64,000 nt of DNA from Arthrobacter sp. M4 (GTDB taxonomy: Bacteria; Actinomycetota; Actinomycetes; Actinomycetales; Micrococcaceae). The notes under the pieces are model-generated. The model saw only the letters and a program-made list of their open reading frames with translations. It did no database searches and was not told the origin of the DNA. The translations under genes and the position numbers were made by a program. The DNA lies in NCBI RefSeq assembly GCF_020251205.1, contig NZ_JAIWYX010000001.1, forward strand, positions 310,001-374,000, read 5' to 3'. Each line of letters starts with the position of its first letter. Positions within the stretch are counted from its first letter, which is position 1. Positions 18,259 to 26,200 of this stretch are shown here, one piece after another.

Positions 18259-18513
18259 TTACTTCTTGCCGAAGCCCTTGAAACGGGCGTTGAAGCGCTC
18301 GACGCGGCCTGCGGAGTCCATGATGCGCTGCTTGCCCGTGTAGAACGGGTGCGACTCGGACGAGATTTCGACGTCGATGACCGGGTAGGTGTTGCCGTCC
18401 TCCCACTCGATGGTCTTGGAGGAGGAGACGGTGGAGCGCGTCAGGAACTTGGTGCCGGAAGCGAGGTCGTTGAAAACAACAAATTCGTACTTCGGGTGGA
18501 TATCAGACTTCAT
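18259..18513 (-). CDS. rpmE2: 50S ribosomal protein L31 type B
   Basis: 84 aa from ATG 18513 with AAAGGTCC ribosome site; opens [16 protein letters not shown]. It contains no cysteine, so it is the zinc-free (C-minus) paralogue of L31 that replaces the zinc-binding form when zinc is scarce. HPFYTGKQ and the C-terminal RFKGFGKK are typical. In many bacteria this paralogue is repressed by Zur; I looked for an AT-rich palindromic Zur box in 18514-18600 and did not find a convincing one. Single gene with its own terminator at 18192-18235. Confidence 0.96.
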   Translation of the reverse strand: MKSDIHPKYEFVVFNDLASGTKFLTRSTVSSSKTIEWEDGNTYPVIDVEISSESHPFYTGKQRIMDSAGRVERFNARFKGFGKK

Positions 18514-18785
18514 AATGGGACCTTTGTTCGCGCAACTGGATTTTGCCAGCTGCCAGGTATGAATGGACTGGTCTTGGAATCGCGCTCACATCGCGTGCGG
18601 CAAGGCATGCGTTTAAGGCTTCCGGACCAACAAGCAATCATACCGGAACCGAACGGCCCCCGCGAACCGGCCAGCCGTCGTCGGACTTCCCTCACCGAGC
18701 GCGACGGCGGCAGCGGCATTCCCGCTACTCGACGGAACGCCGGACAACCGGAAGTGCCATGGAGGCTACGACTTCCTGCCATTCG

Positions 18786-19655
18786 TTACCTGGTCGCATA
18801 GAACGCGACAGCTGACGACGCAGCAACATTCAAAGAATCCACGCCGTTCATCATCGGAATCGTCACGCGCGCGTCGAGCAATCGATCGGTGTCAGGCTTC
18901 AGCCCATCGCCTTCGGTTCCGAAGACCAACACCAGGTTCTGATGATCCTGGGCCACCAGATCGTCGAGCGTGATAGCCCCTTCTCCCAGAGACATGCCTG
19001 CCACGAAGTAGCCACCCTCTTTTAGCTGTTCGATACCAGCCGGCCACGGGTCGATCCGAGTCCACGGCACCTGGAAGACGGTGCCCATGCTCACCCTGAT
19101 CGAGCGGCGGTACAACGGGTCGGCACACTGCGGCGTGACCAGCACAGCGTCGACGCCGATCGCTGCGGCGCTGCGAAAAACCGCACCAACGTTCGTATGG
19201 TCGGTCAAATCCTCCAAGATCGCGATCCTCGATCGATGCGGTGTTTGGGAATACCTCGCGTTTGTGTGGTCCACAATGTCTTCGGGAGCCGCTGCCCGTT
19301 TCGCAGTGGCCAGCAGTTCCGGCAACGGTACGGGAGCAGGCCGGTGCATCGCCGCCATGGCTCCCCGGTGCAGATGGAAGCCTGTGATTTCCTCGAGGAG
19401 GGCGGCCTTTCCGATGTATGCCGGCACGTCCGGATAGGCCCGGAAGACGTCGTCGAGGTCTGCCAGCCACTTCTCCGCGAGGAAGAACGAACGTGGGCGA
19501 TGGCCCGCGGCCAACGCCCGCCGAAGGACCCGGGACGACTCGGCGATGTACATGCCTTCTTCCGGCTCGCGGAGTTTGCGGAGGTGAACGTCCGTGAGCT
19601 GCGTGTAGTCGGCAACGCGGGGGTCGTCTGCGGATTCGAGGTAGTGGAATGTCAC
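18786..19655 (-). CDS. SpoU/TrmH-family RNA 2'-O-methyltransferase
   Basis: 289 aa. N-terminal substrate-binding domain (about 1-110), then the SPOUT knot domain with the three signature motifs: NVGAVFRSAAAIG, VLVFGTEGDGL and IPMMNGVDSLNVAASSAV. These bind S-adenosylmethionine and methylate a ribose 2'-OH of rRNA or tRNA; which one cannot be told. A short extra segment (about 125-150) separates the domains. Last gene of a minus-strand unit ABC ATPase-TSUP transporter-methyltransferase, starting 7 nt after the transporter stop. Confidence 0.9.
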   Translation of the reverse strand: MTFHYLESADDPRVADYTQLTDVHLRKLREPEEGMYIAESSRVLRRALAAGHRPRSFFLAEKWLADLDDVFRAYPDVPAYIGKAALLEEITGFHLHRGAMAAMHRPAPVPLPELLATAKRAAAPEDIVDHTNARYSQTPHRSRIAILEDLTDHTNVGAVFRSAAAIGVDAVLVTPQCADPLYRRSIRVSMGTVFQVPWTRIDPWPAGIEQLKEGGYFVAGMSLGEGAITLDDLVAQDHQNLVLVFGTEGDGLKPDTDRLLDARVTIPMMNGVDSLNVAASSAVAFYATR

Positions 19656-19662
19656 CGGGGAA

Positions 19663-20448
19663 TTATTTCAGCAGATTCGCGATCATAAAGCCGAGGGCCA
19701 CCAGGCCCAGGACGAAGATCACACCGCGCAAGGCCACCGGGCGGAGCCTGCGGCCGACCTTTGAACCAACCACCCCGCCGATCAGCGAGCTCACTGCGAT
19801 GATTGCAACTACAGGCCACTCGATCCGCCCAAAGGCGAAAAGAAGGTAGGAGCAAGCCGCCACGACGTTGACGGCTAGGACCAGGATGTTCTTCATTGCG
19901 TTGGCGTTTTGCATGGTGCCGGTCATGAACACCCCTAGGATGCCCACCAGCAGGATGCCCTGGGCCGCCACAAAGTAGCCGCCATAGACTCCGGCGAGGT
20001 ACACCATCAGCACTAGGAGGGCACCATGCCGCTTGTCGTGAAGGGCATGTTCCGGGTTCCCGGCTCTGTCCCGCACCCACCCTTGCAGCCGGGGTTGGAA
20101 CAGCACCATAAGCAGCGCTAGGACGATCAAGATTGGGGCGGCGTAGTGGAACACTTTTTCCGGCAGGTGCAACAGGAGCCAGGCTCCGGTGATGCCGCCA
20201 AGAATGGACGCCGGCAAGAGCCTCAGGAGTTGACGACCGCGGCCCTTGAGCTCCCGGCGGTAACCCCAAGCCCCGCTCATGTTCCCCGCCACCAGGCCCA
20301 TGGCGTTGCTGATGGAGGCTGTGACGGGTGCATACCCCAGCGCGATGAGCACCGGGAAGGTCACGAGGGTGCCCGAGCCCACCACACTGTTGATGGTTCC
20401 GGCCCACAGGCCGGCAAACGTTATGAAGAGACCGTTGACAAGCTCCAC
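19663..20448 (-). CDS. TSUP (TauE/SafE) family membrane transporter
   Basis: 261 aa from GTG 20448. About eight hydrophobic helices, with the internal repeat typical of TSUP carriers (N-terminal TINSVVGSGTLVTFPVLIALGYAP and central GGYFVAAQGILLVGILGV). These export or import sulfite, sulfonates or organosulfur anions; the substrate cannot be inferred here. Lies 18 nt after the ABC ATPase stop and 7 nt before the methyltransferase start, so probably cotranscribed with both, although no functional link among the three is obvious. Confidence 0.88.
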   Translation of the reverse strand: MELVNGLFITFAGLWAGTINSVVGSGTLVTFPVLIALGYAPVTASISNAMGLVAGNMSGAWGYRRELKGRGRQLLRLLPASILGGITGAWLLLHLPEKVFHYAAPILIVLALLMVLFQPRLQGWVRDRAGNPEHALHDKRHGALLVLMVYLAGVYGGYFVAAQGILLVGILGVFMTGTMQNANAMKNILVLAVNVVAACSYLLFAFGRIEWPVVAIIAVSSLIGGVVGSKVGRRLRPVALRGVIFVLGLVALGFMIANLLK

Positions 20449-20466
20449 TGCTATGCGCGGCTGCCC

Positions 20467-21252
20467 TTAGCGGCGCGCAGTGGCGGTGTAGCGTCCGCCG
20501 TTTTGCACAACGTCCAGGTCCACACCGAAAGTGGTGCTCAGGTTTTCGGCTGTCAGCACGTCAGCGATTGGTCCTGCGGCAACCACGCCGCCGTCGCGAA
20601 GAAGCAGCGCGTGCGTGAATCCCGGGGGCACTTCCTCCAGATGGTGCGTCACCAAGACAATGGCTGGAGCGCTTTCGTCCATGGCCAGTTCGCCGAGCTT
20701 GTGGACCAGCTCTTCGCGGCCGCCGAGGTCTAGCCCTGCAGCGGGTTCATCCAGCAGCAGGAGTTCAGGATCCGTCATCAGCGCACGCGCGATCTGGACA
20801 CGCTTGCGTTCACCTTCGGAGAGCGATGCGAAGGACCGGTTCAGGAGCGGTCCGATGCCCCACTCGTTCAGGAGGCCAAAGGCCCGGCGTTCGTCGTCGC
20901 GCTCGTATCCCTCACGCCAACGGCCTGTGACGCCGTACGCGGCGGTGACCACGACGTTGAGCACTTTCTCGTGTTCAGGAATCTGTGTGGCCAGGGCTGC
21001 CGAGGATAGCCCGATGCGGGGACGCAGTTCAAAGACGTCAACCCGGCCCAGCGTTTCGTCAAGAATTCCGGCCGAACCACTGGTCGGATGCATGCGTGCT
21101 GCGGCTATCTGGAGAAGAGTGGTCTTACCGGCACCGTTCGGTCCAAGGATGACCCAGCGTTCGCCCTCATTAACCTGCCAATCGACCTTGTCCAGCAGGG
21201 TCTTGGTTCCGCGGACGACGCTGACGGAAGCCAATTCCAGAACATCACTCAT
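20467..21252 (-). CDS. ABC transporter ATP-binding protein
   Basis: 261 aa from ATG 21252 (MSDVLELASVSVVRG); upstream in-frame codons are rejected because the frame would run towards divergent serB. Walker A GPNGAGKTT, signature SEGERKRVQIARAL (LSEGE instead of LSGGQ), Walker B LLLLDEPAAGLD and the H-loop VTHHLEE. No permease gene is adjacent: the neighbour is a TSUP carrier. It resembles stand-alone ModF/YlmA-like ATPases, so partner and substrate are unknown. A -10-like TAGTGT (complement of 21261-21266) lies 8 nt upstream of the ATG. Confidence 0.88.
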   Translation of the reverse strand: MSDVLELASVSVVRGTKTLLDKVDWQVNEGERWVILGPNGAGKTTLLQIAAARMHPTSGSAGILDETLGRVDVFELRPRIGLSSAALATQIPEHEKVLNVVVTAAYGVTGRWREGYERDDERRAFGLLNEWGIGPLLNRSFASLSEGERKRVQIARALMTDPELLLLDEPAAGLDLGGREELVHKLGELAMDESAPAIVLVTHHLEEVPPGFTHALLLRDGGVVAAGPIADVLTAENLSTTFGVDLDVVQNGGRYTATARR

Positions 21253-21383
21253 ATCAGTAGACACTAGGACAAAACTGCGTGTGACTGATAACTGGGACTG
21301 CGCCTTCATCGCCACCCCATTCGAACGCCAGTTCCTACGCAACGAATTCGGGTGGATCACCGCCGCTGACTAAGATTGCAGCC

Positions 21384-22277
21384 ATGACTTCGAACGTGAC
21401 GGCGGTCAGCTACGGCCCCAAACTGTCCCCTGCCGAGCTAGAGCAACTGCGTGATGTGCTGGTTGGCTCCGGGGCTTCGCTGACCTCCGAGGAACGCTCG
21501 GGAGACAGCCGTTTCGAGGTGTACACCGTGGGCCTGGAGCTTGCGGGTGCGACGGCTGGCGACATCGCAGCCCTCCGCAAGCAGGTGGCTGCCGCGGCGG
21601 GGCTGGGACTTGACACCGCGATTGTTCCAAATGCACTCCGCAGCGCATCCCGCAAATTCCTCATTATGGATGTGGACTCAACTCTGATTCAGCAGGAAGT
21701 CATCGAACTGCTGGCTGCCTATGCGGGCAAGCGCGAGGAAGTGACCGCAGTGACTGAGGCTGCCATGCGCGGTGAACTTGACTTTGCCCAGAGCCTCCAC
21801 GCCCGGGTCAAGGTTCTCGCAGGTCTTCCGGAGTCCGTCGTGGACGCTGTTCGGAGGGAAGTCCGTCTTAGCCTGGGCGCAGCGGAACTCGTAGCCGCCT
21901 TCAAGTCCGCAGGGCACGCTGTAGCCGTAGTTTCCGGGGGCTTCAACCAGATCCTGGAACCTATCGCCGCCGAACTCGGATTGGACTACTGGATTGCCAA
22001 CGAGCTGGAGATCGTGGACGGCGCCCTGACAGGGCGCGTCATCGGCGACGTGATCGACCGTGCTGCCAAGGAGAAATACCTGCGGGAATGGGCGGCCGCT
22101 GAGGGGATCAGCCTGGAACACAGCATTGCAGTGGGCGACGGCGCCAATGACTTGGACATGCTCGGCGCAGCGGGCATTGGCATAGCCTTCAACGCCAAAC
22201 CGGCAGTGCGTGCCGTTGCGGACGCAGCCATCAACATGCCTTACCTGGACGCCGTACGCCACATCGCCGGCGTCTGA
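21384..22277 (+). CDS. serB: Phosphoserine phosphatase
   Basis: 297 aa from ATG 21384. N-terminal regulatory region (about 1-90, ACT-like), then a HAD phosphatase with nucleophile Asp96 and acid/base Asp98 in MDVDSTLI, motif II VVSGGF, and motif III/IV GDGANDLDMLGAAG. Hydrolyses O-phosphoserine to serine, last step of serine synthesis. Divergent from the ABC ATPase. Its last 47 nt overlap, antisense, the C-terminal codons of a small membrane protein gene (22231-22521). Confidence 0.95.
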   Translation: MTSNVTAVSYGPKLSPAELEQLRDVLVGSGASLTSEERSGDSRFEVYTVGLELAGATAGDIAALRKQVAAAAGLGLDTAIVPNALRSASRKFLIMDVDSTLIQQEVIELLAAYAGKREEVTAVTEAAMRGELDFAQSLHARVKVLAGLPESVVDAVRREVRLSLGAAELVAAFKSAGHAVAVVSGGFNQILEPIAAELGLDYWIANELEIVDGALTGRVIGDVIDRAAKEKYLREWAAAEGISLEHSIAVGDGANDLDMLGAAGIGIAFNAKPAVRAVADAAINMPYLDAVRHIAGV

Positions 22278-22521
22278 GCGCCAAGCCGCTTCTAGGTTCC
22301 GGGCTTCGAGGTTCCGGGCTTCGAGGTGGGCCTCCCGCAACAAGCCACGCCACAGCCCCAAGGACGCTGCCGAAGACTAAAATCACCGCCCATGCGGTTC
22401 GCGAGAACGTCCTGACGTCGCGAGCGTCCGTGGCGGTGAAGTCCAACAGGGCGTAGGCCCATACACCGAGCGCCGCGACAAGGATGATCCAAGGAAGAGA
22501 CGACGCAAAGGTCCCGTTCAT
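22231..22521 (-). CDS. Small two-helix membrane protein, PLDc_N-like
   Basis: 96 aa from ATG 22521. Two hydrophobic helices, LPWIILVAALGVWAYALLDF and about 45-65 (AWAVILVFGSVLGAVAWLVA), resemble the short PLDc N-terminal membrane module that also occurs alone in actinobacteria. The usual protein would end soon after the second helix; here a basic, proline-rich tail follows (PRSPEPRSPEPRS) encoded by two tandem 15-bp copies, and the frame then continues into the antisense of serB. Function unknown. The tail looks secondary, created or extended by the duplication. Confidence 0.7.
   Translation of the reverse strand: MNGTFASSLPWIILVAALGVWAYALLDFTATDARDVRTFSRTAWAVILVFGSVLGAVAWLVAGGPPRSPEPRSPEPRSGLALRRRRCGVRRPGKAC
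22294..22323. repeat. Tandem 15-bp duplication in the tail of the PLDc_N-like gene
   Basis: Two exact adjacent copies of AGGTTCCGGGCTTCG (22294-22308 and 22309-22323), encoding repeated EPRSP on the minus strand, 17 nt after the serB stop. Confidence 0.9.
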
Positions 22522-22563
22522 GGTGTCGGTATGCGCACGTTCCGGCGTTTTCGAGCCAAGGAA

Positions 22564-22608
22564 AAGTCCCGCCCCGGAAGTGAGCAATCCACAGCCGGGA
22601 CGGGACTT
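22564..22608 (-). terminator. Intrinsic terminator of the SDR gene at 22629
   Basis: AAGTCCCGCCCCGG (22564-22577) pairs with CCGGGACGGGACTT (22595-22608), 13 of 14 positions matching; on the minus strand it is followed by TTTTCC. It sits just after the SDR stop and before the PLDc_N-like ATG. Confidence 0.8.
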
Positions 22609-22628
22609 CATCCGTATGATTCCTTGGA

Positions 22629-23378
22629 TTACGCGCCTTTGCCGAAGTAGTCGGCGCCGCCGACGTACTCCGTGTGGCCGTTCTCGACGTCGGCAGTCAC
22701 CATGGCGGCCACCTCGGCACCGAATTCCTCGACGGAGTACAGCTTGCCGGCCTCAGCGCGGCGTGCCTCGATGGCGCCCGGGTTGGAGCGGTCAAGGAGC
22801 GTCGCGGTGACGGTCCCCTCGATCATGTCGCCCGAAACTACAACAAAGGTGATTCCCTTCTCCGACAGTTCGGGAAGCAGTTCACGGAGGGCGTCCTCGC
22901 CGGCACGCTTGCTGCGGGCCACCGGCTCGTACTCCGGCATGGTAGGCACCGAGTTGATGAAGTGCGCCTGGTGGCTGGTCACGAAGACCACCCGTGAACC
23001 GTCCTTCATGTGCGGGATCGCGGCTTTGAGCATGTTGACCTGCGCGTCGCGGTTCAACTTGAGTGCGTAGTCCTCCTCCACTCCGGTCTCCATGCCGCCG
23101 GAGGCGTTGAGCACCAATACGTCAAGTGAGCCGAAGTTCTCTACCGCTGCGTTGGTGAGTGCCTGAACCCCTTCCGTGCTGGTCAGGTCGGCTCCGACTG
23201 CCAACGCGCGGCCGCCGGCTTCCTCAATCGCAGCTACCACTTTGTTGGCGCGTGGTGCCTTCTGGCGGTAGTTCACCACAACAGCGGCACCTTCGCCGGC
23301 CAGGATCTTGGCTACTTCTGCGCCAATTCCCCGGGACGATCCAGTGACAATGGCGGTCTTGTTGTCCAGCAGTCCCAT
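22629..23378 (-). CDS. SDR-family oxidoreductase with Tyr-x6-Lys; candidate enoyl reductase
   Basis: 249 aa from ATG 23378 (MGLLDNKTAIVTGSSRGIG) with AAAGGAG ribosome site; earlier in-frame codons extend without reason. Classical SDR Rossmann motif TGSSRGIG at 12-19 and NAS (90-93 region). The active-site region is unusual: after Ser135, MPEYEPVARSK places Tyr150 and Lys157 seven positions apart (Y-x6-K) rather than YxxxK. Y-x6-K is typical of enoyl-ACP reductases FabI/InhA and FabL, and the gene lies just downstream of fabG, where mycobacteria have inhA after fabG1. Function as enoyl reductase is inference; an ordinary SDR with a shifted loop is the alternative. Confidence 0.75.
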   Translation of the reverse strand: MGLLDNKTAIVTGSSRGIGAEVAKILAGEGAAVVVNYRQKAPRANKVVAAIEEAGGRALAVGADLTSTEGVQALTNAAVENFGSLDVLVLNASGGMETGVEEDYALKLNRDAQVNMLKAAIPHMKDGSRVVFVTSHQAHFINSVPTMPEYEPVARSKRAGEDALRELLPELSEKGITFVVVSGDMIEGTVTATLLDRSNPGAIEARRAEAGKLYSVEEFGAEVAAMVTADVENGHTEYVGGADYFGKGA

Positions 23379-23520
23379 CCGGGCTCCTTTGTTCAATTCA
23401 TCCAAATAATGCGGGTCCGTGTTCCATCTTGCCAAGCGCGGAGGTAGGTCCCGGTTGTTAGGTCCGTACAAAGATCGTAGGCCGGCGTGGTATCCGGCCT
23501 CCGATATAAATGGAGTTTCG

Positions 23521-24246
23521 TTAGTGGCCCATGCCGAGGCCGCCATCAACGGGGATGATTGCGCCGGAAATGTAGGCGGCTTCGTCGCTGGCAATCCAGC
23601 GCACTACGTTGGCAACCTCGGAAGCATCGGCGAAGCGGCCGGCAGGAACTTTTGCGAGGTAGTCCTTTTGGGTTTCCTCGGGAAGTTCGGCGGTCATGTC
23701 CGTGTTGATGAACCCGGGCGCCACAACATTGGCCGTGATGCCTCGGCTGCCCAGTTCCCGAGTGAGGGACCGCGCCATCCCGACGAGTCCGGCCTTGGAT
23801 GCGGAGTAGTTGATCTGGCCGGGGGCGCCGTACAGGCCGGAGACCGAAGAGATAAGCACCACGCGCCCCTTCTTCAGGCGGATCATGCCCTTGGACGCAC
23901 GCTTGATGACCCGGAAAGCGCCTGTGAGGTTGGTGTCCAGCACCGACGTGAAGTCTTCCTCGCTCATCCGCAGCAACAGTGTGTCACGAGTGATACCCGC
24001 GTTTGCCACCAGGACTTCAACCGGACCGTGCGCAGCTTCCACTTCCTTGAAGGCGGCGTCCAACGATGCTTCGTCCGTCACGTCGGCCTTTACGCCCAGC
24101 ACACCCTCTGGCAGCACACTCTCGCTGCGGTAGGTCACAGCCACTTTGTCGCCGTTGGCGAGGAACGCCTCGGCGATAGCCAGGCCAATGCCTCGGTTGC
24201 CGCCTGTGATCAGGACGCTGCGAGCGGTAGATACTGCTTCAGACAT
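23521..24246 (-). CDS. fabG: 3-oxoacyl-[ACP] reductase FabG (MabA-like)
   Basis: 241 aa from ATG 24246 with GGAG ribosome site; the frame is open far upstream but nothing there is conserved. Cofactor motif TGGNRGIG (14-21), NAGITRD, catalytic ISSVSG and YSASK, and APGFINTDM: a complete, canonical FabG. Reduces 3-oxoacyl-ACP with NADPH in fatty-acid elongation. It occupies the position of fabG1/mabA (Rv1483) relative to conserved neighbours, with the Y-x6-K SDR downstream after 142 nt. Confidence 0.93.
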   Translation of the reverse strand: MSEAVSTARSVLITGGNRGIGLAIAEAFLANGDKVAVTYRSESVLPEGVLGVKADVTDEASLDAAFKEVEAAHGPVEVLVANAGITRDTLLLRMSEEDFTSVLDTNLTGAFRVIKRASKGMIRLKKGRVVLISSVSGLYGAPGQINYSASKAGLVGMARSLTRELGSRGITANVVAPGFINTDMTAELPEETQKDYLAKVPAGRFADASEVANVVRWIASDEAAYISGAIIPVDGGLGMGH

Positions 24247-24472
24247 AGTTGCTCCGTATTTTTCTGTGGCAGACGCGTTCTTTGGCACAACTGCTTCAAA
24301 GAACGCTAATCGGATGGGTACTGCCAACGATCTTATCCGCCGGAAACGCCATCCACCGGGTACAACCATCGGCACGGCCTTATAGACGGCGGCGACCGGT
24401 CGATCCGCCAGAATGCCAGTGGTGACGGGATCAAGCCGTTTAGGCTGCCTCCGGCAATGGTGAGAGAATTGA

Positions 24473-24958
24473 GTGAAGCCATTGGAGCGTGATCTTTCAG
24501 CCGTGACCCAACAAACTCCGCCGCAGCCCGGCCAGGACCCGGAGCACTTTTCCGGCGATACCGTAGTGCACAGCATCACTGACGCAGCGGCCCCGCATTC
24601 CGAAGACATGCGGGAGCGCATGATCAAGTACGCGCTGGCAATGGGTATCCGCATGGTGTGCATCATCTTGATCTTTGTTGTGGATGGCTGGCTGAAGATC
24701 CTGGCCATTGCCGGCGCAGTCTTCCTTCCGTGGATTGCGGTGGTCATTGCCAACGGCAGTGATAAGGCCGAAGTCCACAGTGACGCCCTTTTGGACTACG
24801 TATCGGCCGCGGAACTGGAGGCATCGCAAGAAGCGGGCCAGCCAGACGAACGCACCGCTGATGAGGAGGATTCGGACGGCGAATTGATCCAGGGCGAACT
24901 CATCGAAGACAAGCAAGAAGGCAACGAACAGGACGGCGACGAGCGGGCAGCATCATGA
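24473..24958 (+). CDS. DUF3099 domain membrane protein
   Basis: 161 aa from GTG 24473; a GTG at 24503 is another possible start. Two adjacent transmembrane helices (about 52-90, RMVCIILIFVVDGWLKILAI and following VFLPWIAVVIAN) define DUF3099, flanked by a short N-terminal part and a strongly acidic C-terminal tail (about 105-160). Function unknown. Its last four bases overlap the next ATG (ATGA), and that gene is followed without gap by SURF1, so the three are probably translated together; a role around cytochrome oxidase is a guess from context. Confidence 0.8.
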   Translation: MKPLERDLSAVTQQTPPQPGQDPEHFSGDTVVHSITDAAAPHSEDMRERMIKYALAMGIRMVCIILIFVVDGWLKILAIAGAVFLPWIAVVIANGSDKAEVHSDALLDYVSAAELEASQEAGQPDERTADEEDSDGELIQGELIEDKQEGNEQDGDERAAS

Positions 24959-25257
24959 ACATTTTCAACCTTGGCGGCATGGAGGCGGGAAGCGGCGACG
25001 ATGCCGCGGGTACACCGAACGCCGAGGCCCAATGCTCACGGAAGGCCTGCCGCTCCGCGGCTACATGGCAACTGCTGTGGAACAACCCGCGGATCCACAC
25101 ACCGGACCGGCGCAAAGTCTGGTTGGCGTGCGACGAGCACCGTGAATGGCTGGAAGACTACCTGCAGACCCGGGGTCTTTGGAAAGCGACAATGCCTTTC
25201 GTTGACGGAAGCTCGATTGAAGCTGCTTCGGACTCGGCTCATGGCGGGGCAAGCTGA
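24955..25257 (+). CDS. Small cysteine/histidine protein (possible zinc ribbon)
   Basis: 100 aa from ATG 24955, overlapping the DUF3099 gene by 4 nt. Conserved-looking core: Cys27-x4-Cys32, then ATWQLLWNNPRIH and WLACDEHREWLEDYL, with a Cys and His that could complete a metal site. I recognise it as a common actinobacterial hypothetical family but know no function. The SURF1 ATG follows the stop directly (25257/25258), tying it to an oxidase-assembly gene. Confidence 0.7.
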   Translation: MNIFNLGGMEAGSGDDAAGTPNAEAQCSRKACRSAATWQLLWNNPRIHTPDRRKVWLACDEHREWLEDYLQTRGLWKATMPFVDGSSIEAASDSAHGGAS

Positions 25258-26130
25258 ATGTACCGCTTCCTGTTTTCCAGCAAGTGGCTGGGCTACTTCC
25301 TGCTGGCCGTCATATTCGCTACAGCCTGTGTCTTCCTAGGCCGTTGGCAGATGGATCGCCGGGCCGAGACGCTGGCTGAAATCAACCGAATCAACAGCAA
25401 TTACTCGGCGGCTCCCGTCCCCTTTGACGACATTCGCCAGCAGTTCATCAAACTTGACGCTGAGCGCGAATGGACGCAGGTGACGCTCCGCGGAACGTAT
25501 GACACGGCCAATCAGCGCGTTGTCCGTAACAGACCCCTCAACGGCCAACCCGGCTACGAAGTTGTGGTCCCGTTGAAACTGGCGAACGGCGACACAGTGG
25601 TGATCGACCGCGGCTGGCTTCCAATCGGCAACCAGACTCCCGGGCGCCCCGACTCGGTTCCCGCGCCGCCCGAGGGCACAGTCACAGTGGTGGCCCGCCT
25701 AAAGCCCGCGGAACCCACATTGGACCGGGGAGCACTCGAGGGCCAGCTAGCCTCCATTGACCTGCCGGCCTACTCCAAGGAGCTTGGTTACCCCCTCATG
25801 ACCGGGGCCTACGGGCAGTTGGCCTCGGAAACGCCTTCGGTCCAGACCATGCCGCAAGCCTTCCCCAAGCCCTCAACGGAAGAGGGCACCCACCTGTCCT
25901 ACTCATTGCAGTGGTTCGCCTTCGGTGTGCTGATGTTCGTGGCATTCGGTTACGCAGCACGCCAACAAGCGCGGAACGCCGCGATGGATGCCGAGGACGA
26001 GACTGCCGAGGACGGAGTGCTGGAAGCGGCCGGTGCCGTTAACCGCCGTCGTACTCCACCGACTCGAAAGCGTCGCAAGCCCTCGGCGGAAGAAGAGGAA
26101 GACGCAATCCTCGACGCACAGGGCTACTAA
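25258..26130 (+). CDS. SURF1-family cytochrome oxidase assembly protein
   Basis: 290 aa from ATG 25258, immediately after the preceding stop. Two transmembrane helices at the ends (FLLAVIFATACVFLGRWQMD near the N-terminus, FAFGVLMFVAFGYAA near 225) enclose the periplasmic SURF1 domain with GTYDTANQRVVRNR, GYEVVVPL and DRGWLP. A charged 50-residue tail follows (RRRTPPTRKRRKP). SURF1 proteins help insert heme a into cytochrome aa3 oxidase; ctaA and ctaB for heme A are elsewhere in this window. Convergent with the ABC-F gene. Confidence 0.9.
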   Translation: MYRFLFSSKWLGYFLLAVIFATACVFLGRWQMDRRAETLAEINRINSNYSAAPVPFDDIRQQFIKLDAEREWTQVTLRGTYDTANQRVVRNRPLNGQPGYEVVVPLKLANGDTVVIDRGWLPIGNQTPGRPDSVPAPPEGTVTVVARLKPAEPTLDRGALEGQLASIDLPAYSKELGYPLMTGAYGQLASETPSVQTMPQAFPKPSTEEGTHLSYSLQWFAFGVLMFVAFGYAARQQARNAAMDAEDETAEDGVLEAAGAVNRRRTPPTRKRRKPSAEEEEDAILDAQGY

Positions 26131-26166
26131 GCGGACAGAACGACGCTTCCCCGCGGCCTAGGCCTG

Positions 26167-26200
26167 CGCTAGGCCAGGGTAATCGCTAGGCCAGGGTAAT
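26167..26200. repeat. Tandem 17-bp duplication across the ABC-F stop codon
   Basis: Two exact adjacent copies of CGCTAGGCCAGGGTAAT (26167-26183, 26184-26200). The second contains the ABC-F stop (TAG, complement of 26186-26188), and the first is a downstream copy encoding the same ITLA-stop. Confidence 0.9.

Noticed and set aside
18514-18600. Zur box upstream of rpmE2
   Set aside because: No A/T-rich palindrome of the expected form was visible, so zinc regulation is not claimed.
18510-18785. Open frames between rpmE2 and the methyltransferase gene
   Set aside because: Arg/Ser-rich, overlapping on both strands, no motif; treated as promoter and spacer DNA.
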